A stretch of 64,000 nucleotides of DNA from Halobacteriovorax sp. HLS (GTDB lineage Bacteria; Bdellovibrionota; Bacteriovoracia; Bacteriovoracales; Bacteriovoracaceae). Positions 26,439-35,233 of the stretch are shown piece after piece. The notes below the pieces were generated by a model. The model was given only the letters and a program-made list of their open reading frames with translations. It did not search any database and was not told the DNA's origin. Within the stretch, counting starts at the first letter, position 1, and every line of letters begins with the position of its first letter. The translations under genes were made by a program, and so were the position numbers. The DNA is taken from the NCBI RefSeq assembly GCF_004006665.1, contig NZ_QOCL01000003.1, positions 372,001 to 436,000 on the forward strand, read 5' to 3'.

Positions 26439-27000
26439 AACCATACTTTAAAAGGATATTGGCCGTGCTCATCAGTGGCAGGCCAATTATTGAAGTGTAG
26501 TCTTTACAGTCAATCTCTTCAAAGAGGCCAATTCCAGAATTTTCAAGCATATAGGACCCACAACAATTTAATGGCATATCTCGATTGATGTAATTTTCAA
26601 TTTGCTCGTCAGTTAGATTTCTCATTTTCATCTTGGCAATGACTTGTGTCTCTATTACTTCTTCTTTTACGATATAGGTAGTAGCTGTAATGAGTTCATG
26701 CGTTTTTCCGCTGAGTTCTCTAAGCTGAGATATGGCATTTTCTTTAGTTATAGGCTTTGAAAAAATCTTACCCTCGAAAGACAGCACTTGGTCACCTCCG
26801 ATAATGAGGTCGCTAGGGTGGGCCTTCTGAACATCCAGTGCTTTAAGTGTTGCAAGTTTTGTGGCCAATATTGATGGCGAAATATCATCAGATTTATACT
26901 TATCTTCATCAATACTAGGTGAAGACATTTGAAATGATTTCGTAATTCTAGAGAGTTGTTCGCTTCTATATTTAGAAGTGGATGCGAGTATTATTTTCAT
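26425..27000 (-). CDS. maf: Maf family nucleoside-triphosphate pyrophosphatase
   Basis: 191 residues. The N-terminal ILASTSKYRSEQL, the LIIGGDQVLSFEG catalytic region with its Asp, SKPITKENAISQL and the C-terminal CGSYMLENSGIGLFEEIDCKD with IIGLPLMS are all Maf signatures. Maf proteins hydrolyse non-canonical or modified NTPs; the pattern here is closer to the YceF branch (m7GTP) than to the dTTP/UTP branch, but this is a judgement by eye. It overlaps folA by 14 nt tail to tail. The older name refers to septum inhibition on overexpression. Confidence 0.9.
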   Translation of the reverse strand: MKIILASTSKYRSEQLSRITKSFQMSSPSIDEDKYKSDDISPSILATKLATLKALDVQKAHPSDLIIGGDQVLSFEGKIFSKPITKENAISQLRELSGKTHELITATTYIVKEEVIETQVIAKMKMRNLTDEQIENYINRDMPLNCCGSYMLENSGIGLFEEIDCKDYTSIIGLPLMSTANILLKYGFKVF

Positions 27001-27080
27001 AAGCTAATTATTAATAGAAATTAATCTTTCCAAGATTATTACAGAGTATTTCTTTGTTAGCCTATTACCAGGAGGTTAAT

Positions 27081-27242
27081 ATGAATCAAGAGGTAGTAGG
27101 CGAGATACTGCTTTATACAATTCTCTCAATACCTATAGTATTTGTTATAGGTTTGATAAGACAATCTCTTCATGAGGAGAGTGTTCATCCAGAAGACTTT
27201 TCATCTTCAATTGAACACTCTGATCATGATAAAGCTGCTTAG
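27081..27242 (+). CDS. Small single-pass membrane protein
   Basis: 53 residues from ATG 27081, which has a strong GGAGG at 27071-27075; the frame is open from 27054 but that start lacks a ribosome-binding site. One membrane helix (about residues 10-27: LLYTILSIPIVFVIGLI) is followed by an acidic, His-containing tail (HEESVHPEDF, EHSDHDKAA). No family is recognised. The stop overlaps the convergent gene's stop by 4 nt (TTAG). Confidence 0.65.
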   Translation: MNQEVVGEILLYTILSIPIVFVIGLIRQSLHEESVHPEDFSSSIEHSDHDKAA

Positions 27243-27685
27243 TAGCAACGGGCCAAGTTCTTAGTCGCAATCATCTTCCAGTTCACTTTCCAGCTTTTAC
27301 CAAGTTTATTAACTCTGTATCCACCAATAAGCTTTTCTTCTCCTGGAAGAACTAGCGTCTTACCGCCATTTTTAAATGTATTAATTGCGTTTTGTTGATC
27401 ATTTAATGATGAAAGAAGACAATATGGAGTTTCCGATACGTTAGTAACTTTTTGAGTTACAGCTACAACTGTGTTCGAAGACTGTAGTTTCTTCTCTTGA
27501 ATTTTAAGTGCTACAACTCTTCCTGCACTTATATTTGTAAAATCTTGCCAGTCTGTAATTTGTGATTCTTCATTGTAGATCCATGGTGAAACATCTACAT
27601 TTGCTTCTTCAAAACTGTCCCATGCATTTACTTCAAATGCCATCATCATTACAACGAACATACTTAAATAAATTAGTGCTCTCAT
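27239..27685 (-). CDS. Small exported protein of unknown function
   Basis: 148 residues with a signal peptide (MRALIYLSMFVVMMMAFEVNA). The mature 127 residues contain two Cys (SETPYCLLSS near the middle and the penultimate residue, LARCY), which could form a disulfide. Strand-like pattern, one Trp-rich motif (SWKVNWKMIATKN). It is divergent from the FecR-like gene 116 nt away. No family recognised. Confidence 0.7.
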   Translation of the reverse strand: MRALIYLSMFVVMMMAFEVNAWDSFEEANVDVSPWIYNEESQITDWQDFTNISAGRVVALKIQEKKLQSSNTVVAVTQKVTNVSETPYCLLSSLNDQQNAINTFKNGGKTLVLPGEEKLIGGYRVNKLGKSWKVNWKMIATKNLARCY

Positions 27686-27801
27686 TATTTTGTCTCCTAA
27701 ATTGTGTGTTATTTAATTTTCTAACTAGAGTTTTTATACGTCAAATAAATGTTTCATAAAATTTGTTTTTGAAGGATAATATTTGCTAATAGGAGATAAT
27801 T

Positions 27802-28389
27802 ATGAAATTTGTTGCTATGAGTCTATTTTTCTTTTTGAGTTTTAACTGTTTTTCCTTGCCAACTGCAGAAGTTTCAAAACTTAGAGGGGATGTTTTCTTT
27901 AATGGTAAGAAGCTATCTATCAGTGATGAAATAACTACAAATGGTGTTCTTAAGACAGGAAAGAAGAGCTTTGTTAAAATTACAATCAAGGATTGGAATT
28001 CCTCAATCGTTCTTGGCCCAAAAGGAGTGATGGAAGTAGACCTTTCGTCAAAAGAAGTGAAGAAGAAATATACATTCTTAAGTGGTACTTGTCGTTGGGT
28101 TACAGCGCTAAATAAGAAGGCCAAGGGAGCTGTTTTTACAAAGAACGCTTCGGTAGGAGTAAGAGGTACAGATTATATTTTAAAGGTGACTAAGCTTTTA
28201 GGTGAATCTGAAATTGTAGTTATTGATGGTGAGGTTGAATTTAAAAATATTAATAATCCAAGTGATACGGCCATCGTAGGAAAAGGTCAGTGGGGTGGTC
28301 TTGGTGGACGTTACGGTAGTACTATCGGTGATATCTTGAGCTTGCCTAAGAATGTTGTTGAAGCATTTGATAAACAATTAAAACTCTAG
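27802..28389 (+). CDS. Small periplasmic FecR-domain protein
   Basis: 195 residues; AGGAG 6 nt before the ATG. The signal peptide is MKFVAMSLFFFLSFNCFS. The FecR domain covers most of the rest: VSKLRGDVFFNGKKL, LKTGKKSFVKITIKDWNSSI, VFTKNASVGVRGTDYILKV and VIDGEVEFKNI, the last two being the FecR repeat 'GVRGT...V..G.V'. There is no anti-sigma N-terminal domain, so it is not a FecR regulator in the iron-signalling sense. It resembles stand-alone exported FecR proteins common in Bdellovibrio relatives. Its TAG stop overlaps the convergent kinase stop within one CTAG. Confidence 0.82.
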   Translation: MKFVAMSLFFFLSFNCFSLPTAEVSKLRGDVFFNGKKLSISDEITTNGVLKTGKKSFVKITIKDWNSSIVLGPKGVMEVDLSSKEVKKKYTFLSGTCRWVTALNKKAKGAVFTKNASVGVRGTDYILKVTKLLGESEIVVIDGEVEFKNINNPSDTAIVGKGQWGGLGGRYGSTIGDILSLPKNVVEAFDKQLKL

Positions 28390-29531
28390 CTACATTTTGG
28401 GAGCAATATTTCAAATGTTGTTCCCAAGTTTGGACTAGAGTGTACATCTATTTTTCCATGATTTAGTTCAATGAACTCCTTTGTGAGTAAAAGTCCAAGT
28501 CCAGTTCCTGGTTCTCCATTTGTTCCTTTTCTTGAATTCTTAGAGCCAATATTGAAGAGATTATCTTTTATTTCATTAGACATTCCTATCCCACTATCAA
28601 TAACTTCAATTTTTACATTTTCATTTTGTAGGGAAGACTTTAATTTGATAATTCCTTTTTCAGGTGTGAACTTAATAGCATTTGTTAGTAAGTTATATAT
28701 TGCCGTTTTGATCATGAAGTAGTCTCCATGTAAGGTAAGTTCCTTTGTCGGCTCAAGTGCAATTTCTATATTCTTTACTTGTGCATTTAGGCCTATGGCC
28801 TCTTTAACTTCTTTAAAAATTTTTTCAACTTTTATACGACTCTTTTGCGCCTGAGAGTTTTTGTTTTGAAGTTGCGCCCAGCTTAGTAAGTTTTCCATTA
28901 ATTGATAGAGCCCTTTGGAAGCCGTGTGAATACTCTGAAGGGCCTCACATATTTCTTCTTTTGAAACACTTTCTTTATCATCAATGATTAGCTCTATATA
29001 TTTTGTGATACCAGAGAATGGTCCTCTTAGATCGTGAGCAATAATTGAAAAGAATTTATCTTTCATTTTATTGATATTTTCTAACTCAGTATTTACTTTA
29101 GTCAGTTCAAATGTCTTCTCATGTATTCCTTGTTTTAGTGCCTCATTGTAGTCAAACATAATTGTCTCAGCTTTTTTTTGTACTGTTATATCTGTCATGA
29201 CTCCATATATTGATTTTATCTCACCATTTATGTCTAGAATTGGTGTCATATTATCTTGAACCCATTTCTTTTTTCCATTTAGAAGATTTATTGCGTAGGC
29301 CAAGTTACGACTTTTCTTCGTCTTCTTCATGAGTTCGAACTCTTGCAAGTATTCTTCTTTAGAATCGTCGTCTACCAAATCAAAGATATTAATATCTTGC
29401 TCTGATTCTAATGATAAGAAATCCTTCATATAGGTATTGCTAGAAAGAACTTTTCTTTCTGTCGTAATAGAGCACTCATATACAGATATGGATAGATTTT
29501 CTAAAAGTTCATTTAGACTATTTTCATTCAT
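28386..29531 (-). CDS. Soluble PAS-domain sensor histidine kinase
   Basis: 381 residues, no membrane segment. A PAS/PAC domain (about 15-120, ending IKSIYGVMTDITVQKKAE), a linker coiled coil, the HisKA box with the phospho-His in FSIIAHDLRGPFSGI, N box YNLLTNAIKFTPEKG, G1 VIDSGIGMS, and G2 GEPGTGLGLLLTKEF. A complete classical cytoplasmic histidine kinase. No cognate response regulator adjoins it. The signal sensed by the PAS domain is unknown. It ends convergently with the FecR gene and shares 4 nt with it. Confidence 0.92.
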   Translation of the reverse strand: MNENSLNELLENLSISVYECSITTERKVLSSNTYMKDFLSLESEQDINIFDLVDDDSKEEYLQEFELMKKTKKSRNLAYAINLLNGKKKWVQDNMTPILDINGEIKSIYGVMTDITVQKKAETIMFDYNEALKQGIHEKTFELTKVNTELENINKMKDKFFSIIAHDLRGPFSGITKYIELIIDDKESVSKEEICEALQSIHTASKGLYQLMENLLSWAQLQNKNSQAQKSRIKVEKIFKEVKEAIGLNAQVKNIEIALEPTKELTLHGDYFMIKTAIYNLLTNAIKFTPEKGIIKLKSSLQNENVKIEVIDSGIGMSNEIKDNLFNIGSKNSRKGTNGEPGTGLGLLLTKEFIELNHGKIDVHSSPNLGTTFEILLPKCS

Positions 29532-29606
29532 GTCTAACTTTCGACAAAAGTTATTTTAAGCTAAAACAGAAGTGTGAATATTGTGGAAATCTATAGGTAG
29601 AATAAA

Positions 29607-29631
29607 AAGGGCCCAGCTAAACTGGACCCTT
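29607..29631 (-). terminator. Rho-independent terminator of nrdBA
   Basis: On the minus strand AAGGGTCCAG, a 5-nt loop, CTGGGCCCTT (one G-T wobble) and TTTTTATT follow each other. It lies 153 nt after the nrdA stop, beyond the structured repeat region at 29698-29804, so that region is transcribed as a 3' UTR. Confidence 0.88.
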
Positions 29632-29697
29632 CACTTGTAAACTATTCCATTGGCTCGCACACCAATTGAAGTTGATTAAAGTATTTTTGTGCGTCTC

Positions 29698-29804
29698 TTA
29701 AGATCCACACATTACGCAGTTGCCGCAGGAGAAGAGTTTAGTACTCTTCGACCAGGCAACCGATTGTGTAATTGTGGAGCTTTTTAAGATCCACACATTA
29801 CGCA
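29698..29804 (-). repeat. 21-nt direct repeat duplicating the nrdA C-terminal codons, with internal hairpins
   Basis: The 21 nt that encode the nrdA ending CVMCGS plus stop (29784-29804) recur exactly at 29698-29718, offset 86. The second copy is in the -1 frame relative to nrdA, in an open stretch ending SCGNCVMCGS and stop. Between them lies a hairpin with a perfect 7-bp stem (GAAGAGT 29731-29737, ACTCTTC 29743-29749) and an outer GTTGCC/GGCAAC stem (29719-29724, 29755-29760). The nrdA stop region can also pair with 29766-29778. Confidence 0.75.
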
Positions 29805-32141
29805 ATCATCCGGATTCTCAATCGAGCAGATCATTGCTTCTTGCGCCTGTTCCTTACTTACAGCAGGAGTATCGTTTTTTACTGTGAATTGAACTGCATT
29901 TACTGCTGCTCTTGTTCTCAAGTAGTACATCCCTGTCTTTAATCCAGCCTTCCAAGCGTAGAAATGCATTGAACTTAGCTTACCGAAGTTTGGCTCTTGC
30001 ATGTGTACGTTTAGTGATTGACCTTGATCAATATAAGGAGCACGTCCTGCTGACATATCAATAACAGTCTTTTGCTTGATTTCCCAAACAGTCTTGTATA
30101 GCTCTTTGATCTCTTCAGGAATTCTTTCAATAGATTGAACTGAACCATTATTTGCAATGATCTCGTTTCTCATCTTATCATCCCATAGACCAGCTGCAAT
30201 CAGATCATTAACTAGGAACTTATTAACAACAGCAAATTCTCCAGAAAGAACACGTCTAACATAGATATTTGAAGTTATTGGCTCAAAACACTCATTATTA
30301 CCAAGAATCTGAGATGTTGAAGCTGTAGGCATTGGAGCTACCAATAGAGAGTTTCTTACTCCATATTCAGCAACACTTGCTTTAAGTTTTGCCCAGTCCC
30401 AGTATTTTCCAGATGGCTTAACATTCCATAAGTCAAATTGGAATTGTCCTTGAGAAATTGGAGACCCTTCGTAACTTTGATAAGGACCATTTACTTTTGC
30501 TTGATCATTTGAAGCTGTTAATGCCGCAAAGTAGATAGTTTCAAATATCTGGTTATTCAGCTCTAATGCTTCTTTACTTTCAAATGGAAGACGTAGCTTG
30601 AAGAAAGTATCTGCCAGACCCTGAACACCTAGACCAATTGGTCTATGTCTCATATTTGAATTCTCGGCTTCGATTACAGGGTAGTAGTTAATATCAATAA
30701 TTCTATTGAGGTTAACTGTTGCTCTGTAAACAACATCAAATAGTTTCTTATGGTCATATTCATTAGTTTCTTCATTTACAAACATATTAAGTGCAATTGA
30801 AGCAAGGTTACAAACCGCTACTTCATCAGGAGCTGTGTACTCCATGATTTCTGTACAAAGGTTTGAAGACTTAATTGTTCCAAGATTCTTTTGATTTGAT
30901 TTCTCATTAATAGAATCTTTATAAAGCATATATGGTGAACCTGACTCAATTTGAGATTCAAGAATTGCAAACCAAAGATCTTGTGCTCTAACAACTTTCT
31001 TTGCCTTTCCTTCTTTTTCATATCTCGTGTATAGAGCTTCAAACTCGGCCCCATAAACTTCTGCCATACCTGGACATTCGTGCGGACAGAAAAGTGACCA
31101 CATACCATCTGATTCAACTCTTTGCATGAATAAGTCAGAGATCCATAATGCATAGAAGAGATCTCTCGCTCTACTCTCATCTTTACCTGTGTTCTTCTTC
31201 ATTTCTAAAAAGTCAAAAACATCAGCGTGCCATGGCTCTAGATAGATTGCAAATGCACCTTTTCTCTTCCCACCACCTTGATCAACATATCTTGCAGTGT
31301 CGTTAAATACTTTAAGCATTGGAACGATACCATTTGAAGTACCATTAGTTCCTTTGATAAAAGAACCTTTCGCTCTTACATTGTGAATTGAAAGTCCAAT
31401 TCCTCCTGCAGATTGAGAGATAAGCGCACATTGCTTTAATGTATCGTAAATTCCATCGATACTGTCATCTTTCATTGTTAAAAGAAAGCAACTTGATAGT
31501 TGAGGCTTAGATGTTCCTGAGTTGAATAGGGTAGGTGAAGCGTGTGTGAAATACTTTTCACTCATTAAGTTATATGTTTCAATTGCCGCTTCGATATCAT
31601 TCATGTGAATACCTACAGAAACTCTCATGAGCATCTGACCTGGTCTTTCAACAATCTTTCCATCCATCTTTAAAAGATATGATCTCTCAAGAGTTTTAAA
31701 TCCGAAGTAATCGTAGTTAAAGTCTCTCTTGTCATCAATGGCCTTGTCTAATAGTTCAGCATTTTCCATTACTGTTTCATATAACTCTTTTGAGATTAAA
31801 GGAGCATGTTCTCCAGTCGCTGAATTAACAAAGTTATACATCTCTTTAATATTTTCTGAGAAGCACCCTCTTGTTTCTTTATGTAGGTTAGAAACAGCGA
31901 TTCTTCCTGCAAGTGCAGAGTAACCAGGGTTTTGAGTAGATAGGTAGGCTGCAGTTTCAGCAGCAAGTTGATCTAGCTCTTTAGTGCTTATTCCATCGAA
32001 AATACCTTCAATTACTTTACTTGTAATTAAAGATGCATCGATATTATTTTGATCTAAACCGAATGTTAAAGTATCGATTCTTTCCGTGATCTTGTCGAAT
32101 TTTATCGGCTCTCTCTCGCCACTTCTTGTGATGACATACAT
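29784..32141 (-). CDS. nrdA: Ribonucleoside-diphosphate reductase class Ia, alpha subunit
   Basis: 785 residues. The ATP-cone is N-terminal (about 1-90), followed by the barrel with radical-site sequences: [19 protein letters not shown] holding the first active-site Cys, [20 protein letters not shown] holding the other, and the tyrosine pair near the end (MYYLRTRAA). The C-terminal redox pair is CVMC in DDCVMCGS. It reduces NDPs to dNDPs with NrdB. The start is 2 nt after the nrdB stop, so they form one operon. The form resembles eukaryotic R1 more than E. coli NrdA. The tail is duplicated downstream. Confidence 0.96.
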   Translation of the reverse strand: MYVITRSGEREPIKFDKITERIDTLTFGLDQNNIDASLITSKVIEGIFDGISTKELDQLAAETAAYLSTQNPGYSALAGRIAVSNLHKETRGCFSENIKEMYNFVNSATGEHAPLISKELYETVMENAELLDKAIDDKRDFNYDYFGFKTLERSYLLKMDGKIVERPGQMLMRVSVGIHMNDIEAAIETYNLMSEKYFTHASPTLFNSGTSKPQLSSCFLLTMKDDSIDGIYDTLKQCALISQSAGGIGLSIHNVRAKGSFIKGTNGTSNGIVPMLKVFNDTARYVDQGGGKRKGAFAIYLEPWHADVFDFLEMKKNTGKDESRARDLFYALWISDLFMQRVESDGMWSLFCPHECPGMAEVYGAEFEALYTRYEKEGKAKKVVRAQDLWFAILESQIESGSPYMLYKDSINEKSNQKNLGTIKSSNLCTEIMEYTAPDEVAVCNLASIALNMFVNEETNEYDHKKLFDVVYRATVNLNRIIDINYYPVIEAENSNMRHRPIGLGVQGLADTFFKLRLPFESKEALELNNQIFETIYFAALTASNDQAKVNGPYQSYEGSPISQGQFQFDLWNVKPSGKYWDWAKLKASVAEYGVRNSLLVAPMPTASTSQILGNNECFEPITSNIYVRRVLSGEFAVVNKFLVNDLIAAGLWDDKMRNEIIANNGSVQSIERIPEEIKELYKTVWEIKQKTVIDMSAGRAPYIDQGQSLNVHMQEPNFGKLSSMHFYAWKAGLKTGMYYLRTRAAVNAVQFTVKNDTPAVSKEQAQEAMICSIENPDDCVMCGS

Positions 32142-32143
32142 TA

Positions 32144-33112
32144 TTAAAACTCCGCGTCTAGTGTGAATGTGTTCTGTGTTCTATCTCCAAGAACACCTGA
32201 TTTTTGATATTCAGAAACTCTTTTTTCAAAGAAGTTTGTCTTTCCTTCTAGAGAGATAAGTTCCATCCAGTCAAATGGGTTCTCTGTGTTGTAAACTTTC
32301 TTACAACCTAATCTATCAAGCCAGAAGTCAGCAACGTATTCAATATATCGTTTCATCATATCTGCATTCATTCCAATAAGAGATACTGGAATTGCTTCAG
32401 TGATGAATTCTTTTTCGATTTCAACTGCTTCAGTTATGATGCTCGTGATTGTTTCGTGATTGATTTTTTCTTCGTCTGAAAGTAAATCATGCATTAGACA
32501 CGCAAACTCACAGTGAAGACCTTCATCACGGCTAATAAATTCGTTAGAAGTACACAGTCCTGGCATTAGACCTCTTTTCTTAAGCCAGTATATAGAACAG
32601 AAAGATCCAGAGAAGAAGATTCCTTCAATTGCAGCAAATGCAATTAATCTCTCTGCAAATGATCTCTTTGATTGCATCCACTTCATGGCCCAAGCTGCTT
32701 TCTTTTCAACAAATGGGAAATGATTTACTGCATGGAAGAGTTCATCCTTTTCAGTAGGGTCTTTTACATATGTATCAATTAGAAGTGAGTAAGTTTCTGA
32801 GTGGATATTTTCCATTGCGATTTGGAATCCGTAGAAACATCTAGCTTCAGGTATTTGAACATCATTATAAAATCTTAGTGCAAGGTTCTCATTAACGATA
32901 CCATCACTTGCTGCAAAGAATGCAAGCACGTGCTTAATGAAGTGTTGCTCATCTTTATTTAGTTTTTCCCAGTCTGCTAAATCAGCCCCTAGGTCAATTT
33001 CTTCAGCAGTCCAGAAAACTGCCATATGGTTTTTGTACATTTCAAATACCGATTGATATTTGATTGGGAAAAGAACGAACCGGTCTTCGTTTGGTGCGAG
33101 AATAGGATCCAC
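32144..33112 (-). CDS. nrdB: Ribonucleoside-diphosphate reductase class Ia, beta subunit
   Basis: 322 residues. GTG start at 33112 with GGAGG just upstream (spacing 4); an overlapping ATG two bases earlier is out of frame. The di-iron/tyrosyl-radical site is visible in [30 protein letters not shown] (Glu, His and the radical Tyr) and [16 protein letters not shown]. The N-terminus [12 protein letters not shown]...FWTAEEIDL is the eukaryote/Bacteroidetes-like form. It generates the radical used by NrdA. It is first in the operon, downstream of an NrdR-like operator. Confidence 0.96.
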   Translation of the reverse strand: MDPILAPNEDRFVLFPIKYQSVFEMYKNHMAVFWTAEEIDLGADLADWEKLNKDEQHFIKHVLAFFAASDGIVNENLALRFYNDVQIPEARCFYGFQIAMENIHSETYSLLIDTYVKDPTEKDELFHAVNHFPFVEKKAAWAMKWMQSKRSFAERLIAFAAIEGIFFSGSFCSIYWLKKRGLMPGLCTSNEFISRDEGLHCEFACLMHDLLSDEEKINHETITSIITEAVEIEKEFITEAIPVSLIGMNADMMKRYIEYVADFWLDRLGCKKVYNTENPFDWMELISLEGKTNFFEKRVSEYQKSGVLGDRTQNTFTLDAEF

Positions 33113-33173
33113 ATTGCCTCCATAATAGTTTGTGTGTGTGGTTTACAAGTTTATTTTTTGCCAAAATTCTTTG

Positions 33174-33189
33174 GACTATATATTGTGCT
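33174..33189 (-). promoter_or_regulatory. NrdR-like operator upstream of nrdBA
   Basis: The core CTATATATTGTG (33176-33187) matches the NrdR box consensus CwAtATaTwGtg at every position. On the minus strand it overlaps a -10-like TATATA/TATAGT about 65 nt before the nrdB GTG. NrdR represses nrd operons when dATP/ATP is high, so this site should block initiation. The inverted repeat GTGCT/AGCAC (33185-33197) partly overlaps. A tandem second box at the usual three-turn spacing is not evident. Confidence 0.7.
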
Positions 33190-33564
33190 ACAAGCACAAC
33201 TGAAACATAAAAAATAAGCACAGAAATTCGCTATAGTATTTATCATACTAGACTCGTCTGTTGCCTAAACATACCATTATTAAAGGGGTTGTGTGTGTCC
33301 TTGAATTTCTGATATTACATTTTGTCTCTTATAAAAGATTATCAAGACTTTCTAAATATACAAGCCTAAAATTGCTAGTTATTGTGTCAAAAAGTTAATT
33401 TTTTTTATAATTAACACTAGACGAATTGTTACATCCTTTAACAATCGCATGGTTGGGCCTTGTCAAACCCTCTGCAGCAACGCTCTTTTTTTTCTAAAAG
33501 TTTCTTACATTGATTTTACTGCATAGTGCTTATATTAAATTTATGTGAATAACACATTGTGTTG

Positions 33565-33580
33565 GCACTATATGTAGTGG
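33565..33580. promoter_or_regulatory. Distal NrdR-like dyad
   Basis: CTATATGTAGTG (33568-33579) matches the NrdR core at 11 of 12 positions and lies within the dyad CACTATATGTAGTG. Next to it is a second palindrome AACACATTGTGTT (33551-33563). It is about 390 bp from the first box and about 160 bp upstream of the response regulator gene. It may act on a promoter in the gap, loop to the proximal box, or be chance. Confidence 0.45.
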
Positions 33581-33669
33581 TTTGCCAACTTAAAATGTCT
33601 CTATATTGTCTTTTTGGGATGTTTTTTTTGTAGACAAATATAACTAAAACCTTGTGAGAATCTTAATTT

Positions 33670-33696
33670 TTGGCATTTCTCTAATGCAGTTATAAT
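33670..33696 (+). promoter_or_regulatory. Promoter of the receiver-only response regulator
   Basis: TATAAT (33691-33696) is a perfect -10. TTGGCA (33670-33675) is a possible -35 with a short 15-nt spacer. Transcription from about 33703 would give a leader of some 35 nt containing AAAGGA (33726-33731) before the ATG at 33738. Confidence 0.6.
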
Positions 33697-33737
33697 GATT
33701 TCCGATATGAAATTTAAGTCACTTTAAAGGAATAGTT

Positions 33738-34136
33738 ATGTCCAAACAACACGTAGATTTGGTTATCGTAGATGATGATCCGATTATTGGAAAAGTCTTA
33801 ATGAGAATGCTTGAAGGTTTTGATCTCAATATTCATTTCTATGAAGATTCAACAGAGGCCCTAAGTCGCATTGTAGAGGATAGACCACGTCTAGTTGTTT
33901 TAGATTATAATATGCCTGGTCTCGATGGACATCAGCTTATTGTTAAGTTTAGCGAAAGACTAATATTTCAAACGACTTCGGTAATGTTATTTACAGCAGA
34001 AAAACTTAGTGAAATGGATAAAATTAAATTAATGACTTTAGGTTTTGAAAAAATCATAGCAAAACCTATTGAGAAAGAAGATTTCATAGATATCATCCAA
34101 GAGAATCTAGGGAAGCTTTCGCTTAAGAGTGCTTAA
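33738..34136 (+). CDS. Receiver-only response regulator
   Basis: 132 residues. Receiver motifs: acidic residues in VIVDDDP, phosphoacceptor Asp in VVLDYNMPG, Thr in LFTAE and Lys in IAKPI. No output domain. Upstream it has a good promoter and AAAGGA ribosome-binding site. The upstream neighbour is nrdB, divergent, and the downstream neighbour is a recombinase, convergent with a 4-nt stop overlap (TTAA). No kinase lies beside it. Confidence 0.9.
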   Translation: MSKQHVDLVIVDDDPIIGKVLMRMLEGFDLNIHFYEDSTEALSRIVEDRPRLVVLDYNMPGLDGHQLIVKFSERLIFQTTSVMLFTAEKLSEMDKIKLMTLGFEKIIAKPIEKEDFIDIIQENLGKLSLKSA

Positions 34137-35089
34137 TAGTTTAATTTAAAGACTGGACTATCACTTAGTTTCTTTCTTCTTTTATCATATTCTTGAGTTG
34201 TTTTAACTGAAGAGTGATTAACTTCCCTGGCCACAGTGTAAATATCAACACCTAGTTCAAGAAGCTCTCCAATAAATGTCGCACGCGCAGAATGGGGTGA
34301 AATCTTAAAGTTAAGACCGATCTTCTTAGCATAGTAATTAATAATTTCATTAATAGACTTAGGATTAAGTGGCTTGTTTAAGTTAGTGGGATCAGTAGGA
34401 TTGTGAGCAGGCTGAAATAGCCAATCTTCAGTATTATGCTCTCTGCCTAAAGAGCGCATATGTTCTAGATATATTTCTAGAGTTTCAATATTTGTTGGAT
34501 GTAGAACTTTTTGTCCAATCTTGCCACCCTTACCAATGAATTCGATAACCTTGTATTCGTTGATTTCTCGGTAGTCCTTAAATTTCATGTTAAGGATCTC
34601 ACTCTTTCGCAGTCCTGTTGTAAAGAACATGATAATGAGTGCTCGATGTAAAATACCAGAGGAAGTTTCACCTGGAATGGCCTCTAGGAGTTGTTTTACT
34701 TGGTCACCACTTAAGGCGTTAGTAGGGGAGACAACGTCCCGTCGAGGTCTTTTAACAGATGTTACAGGGTTGAACTCCAATAGTCCTTTTTCAACAAGGT
34801 AATCGCTGTAGCTCGAAAGCGCGGCCAATTTTCTTGCTACTGTTTTTGGAGCACACGGATTGCCATGACGTCCACCGGCCTCTTGTAGCCAGTTTCTATA
34901 AGTAATGATGTGACTCCTTTCTAGTTCTGCGTAGGAGCTAATTTGAAACTCCTCAAAGACCCAACAAAAGAAGTGTTTAATGTCGATTGAATAACTCTTG
35001 CGAGTATGAACAGAGTTGAAGTTATAAAAGAACTCATCTTGAATTAAGAATGGTTGAGAGCTTTCATCAATCTTTTTTGCATTATCCAT
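34133..35089 (-). CDS. Tyrosine recombinase/integrase (XerC/D-like)
   Basis: 318 residues. N-terminal SAM-like core-binding domain (about 20-110, SYSIDIKHFFCWVFEEFQI) and a C-terminal catalytic domain with the tyrosine-recombinase residues: Arg in TTGLRKSEIL, Lys in FIGKGGKIG, His-x-x-Arg in SPHSARATF, His in VNHSSVKTT and the nucleophile Tyr in QEYDKRRKK. The usual LGH is replaced by VNH. It catalyses strand exchange at specific sites. The neighbours are ordinary chromosomal genes, and no attachment-site repeats are evident. Whether it is a chromosome dimer resolvase or something else is open. Confidence 0.85.
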   Translation of the reverse strand: MDNAKKIDESSQPFLIQDEFFYNFNSVHTRKSYSIDIKHFFCWVFEEFQISSYAELERSHIITYRNWLQEAGGRHGNPCAPKTVARKLAALSSYSDYLVEKGLLEFNPVTSVKRPRRDVVSPTNALSGDQVKQLLEAIPGETSSGILHRALIIMFFTTGLRKSEILNMKFKDYREINEYKVIEFIGKGGKIGQKVLHPTNIETLEIYLEHMRSLGREHNTEDWLFQPAHNPTDPTNLNKPLNPKSINEIINYYAKKIGLNFKISPHSARATFIGELLELGVDIYTVAREVNHSSVKTTQEYDKRRKKLSDSPVFKLNY

Positions 35090-35233
35090 AATTCATTATA
35101 GGCCGATTTTGAATTTAATCCGAGCTTTCAGAAATTACCACAAGTTACGCAGATTCATAACGGCAATACTTTCTCAAAATTACAAATATTATAAATTTCT
35201 AAGCAAAGAGCTAGTTTCAATCGATAAATTGGT

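Larger units (their letters stand above)
33113..33737. other. 625-bp intergenic region between nrdB and a response regulator
   Basis: This is the only long gap in the window. It holds an NrdR-like box near nrdB, a promoter for the regulator gene, a second NrdR-like dyad at 33565-33580, two GT runs (33131-33140 and 33288-33298), a TAGTAT/ATACTA repeat (33234-33250), and a hairpin ATTGTTA/TAACAAT (33425-33431, 33439-33445) followed by a T8 run near 33485. No convincing ORF lies in it. The hairpin plus T-run could mark a small RNA or terminator, but no clear one is resolved. Confidence 0.6.

Noticed and set aside
19312-28389. FecR genes as iron-signalling (FecI/FecR) regulators
   Set aside because: Both lack an anti-sigma domain and neither has a sigma factor or TonB receptor gene nearby; they fit exported or anchored FecR-domain proteins.
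29784-29820. Programmed -1 frameshift at the nrdA stop
   Set aside because: The -1 frame is open and ends with the repeated Cys tail, but there is no standard slippery heptamer in the right phase before the stop, so I list it as a duplicated tail, not a proven recoding site.
33450-33527. A 25-codon ORF in the long intergenic gap
   Set aside because: No Shine-Dalgarno, no conserved-looking peptide; not supported.
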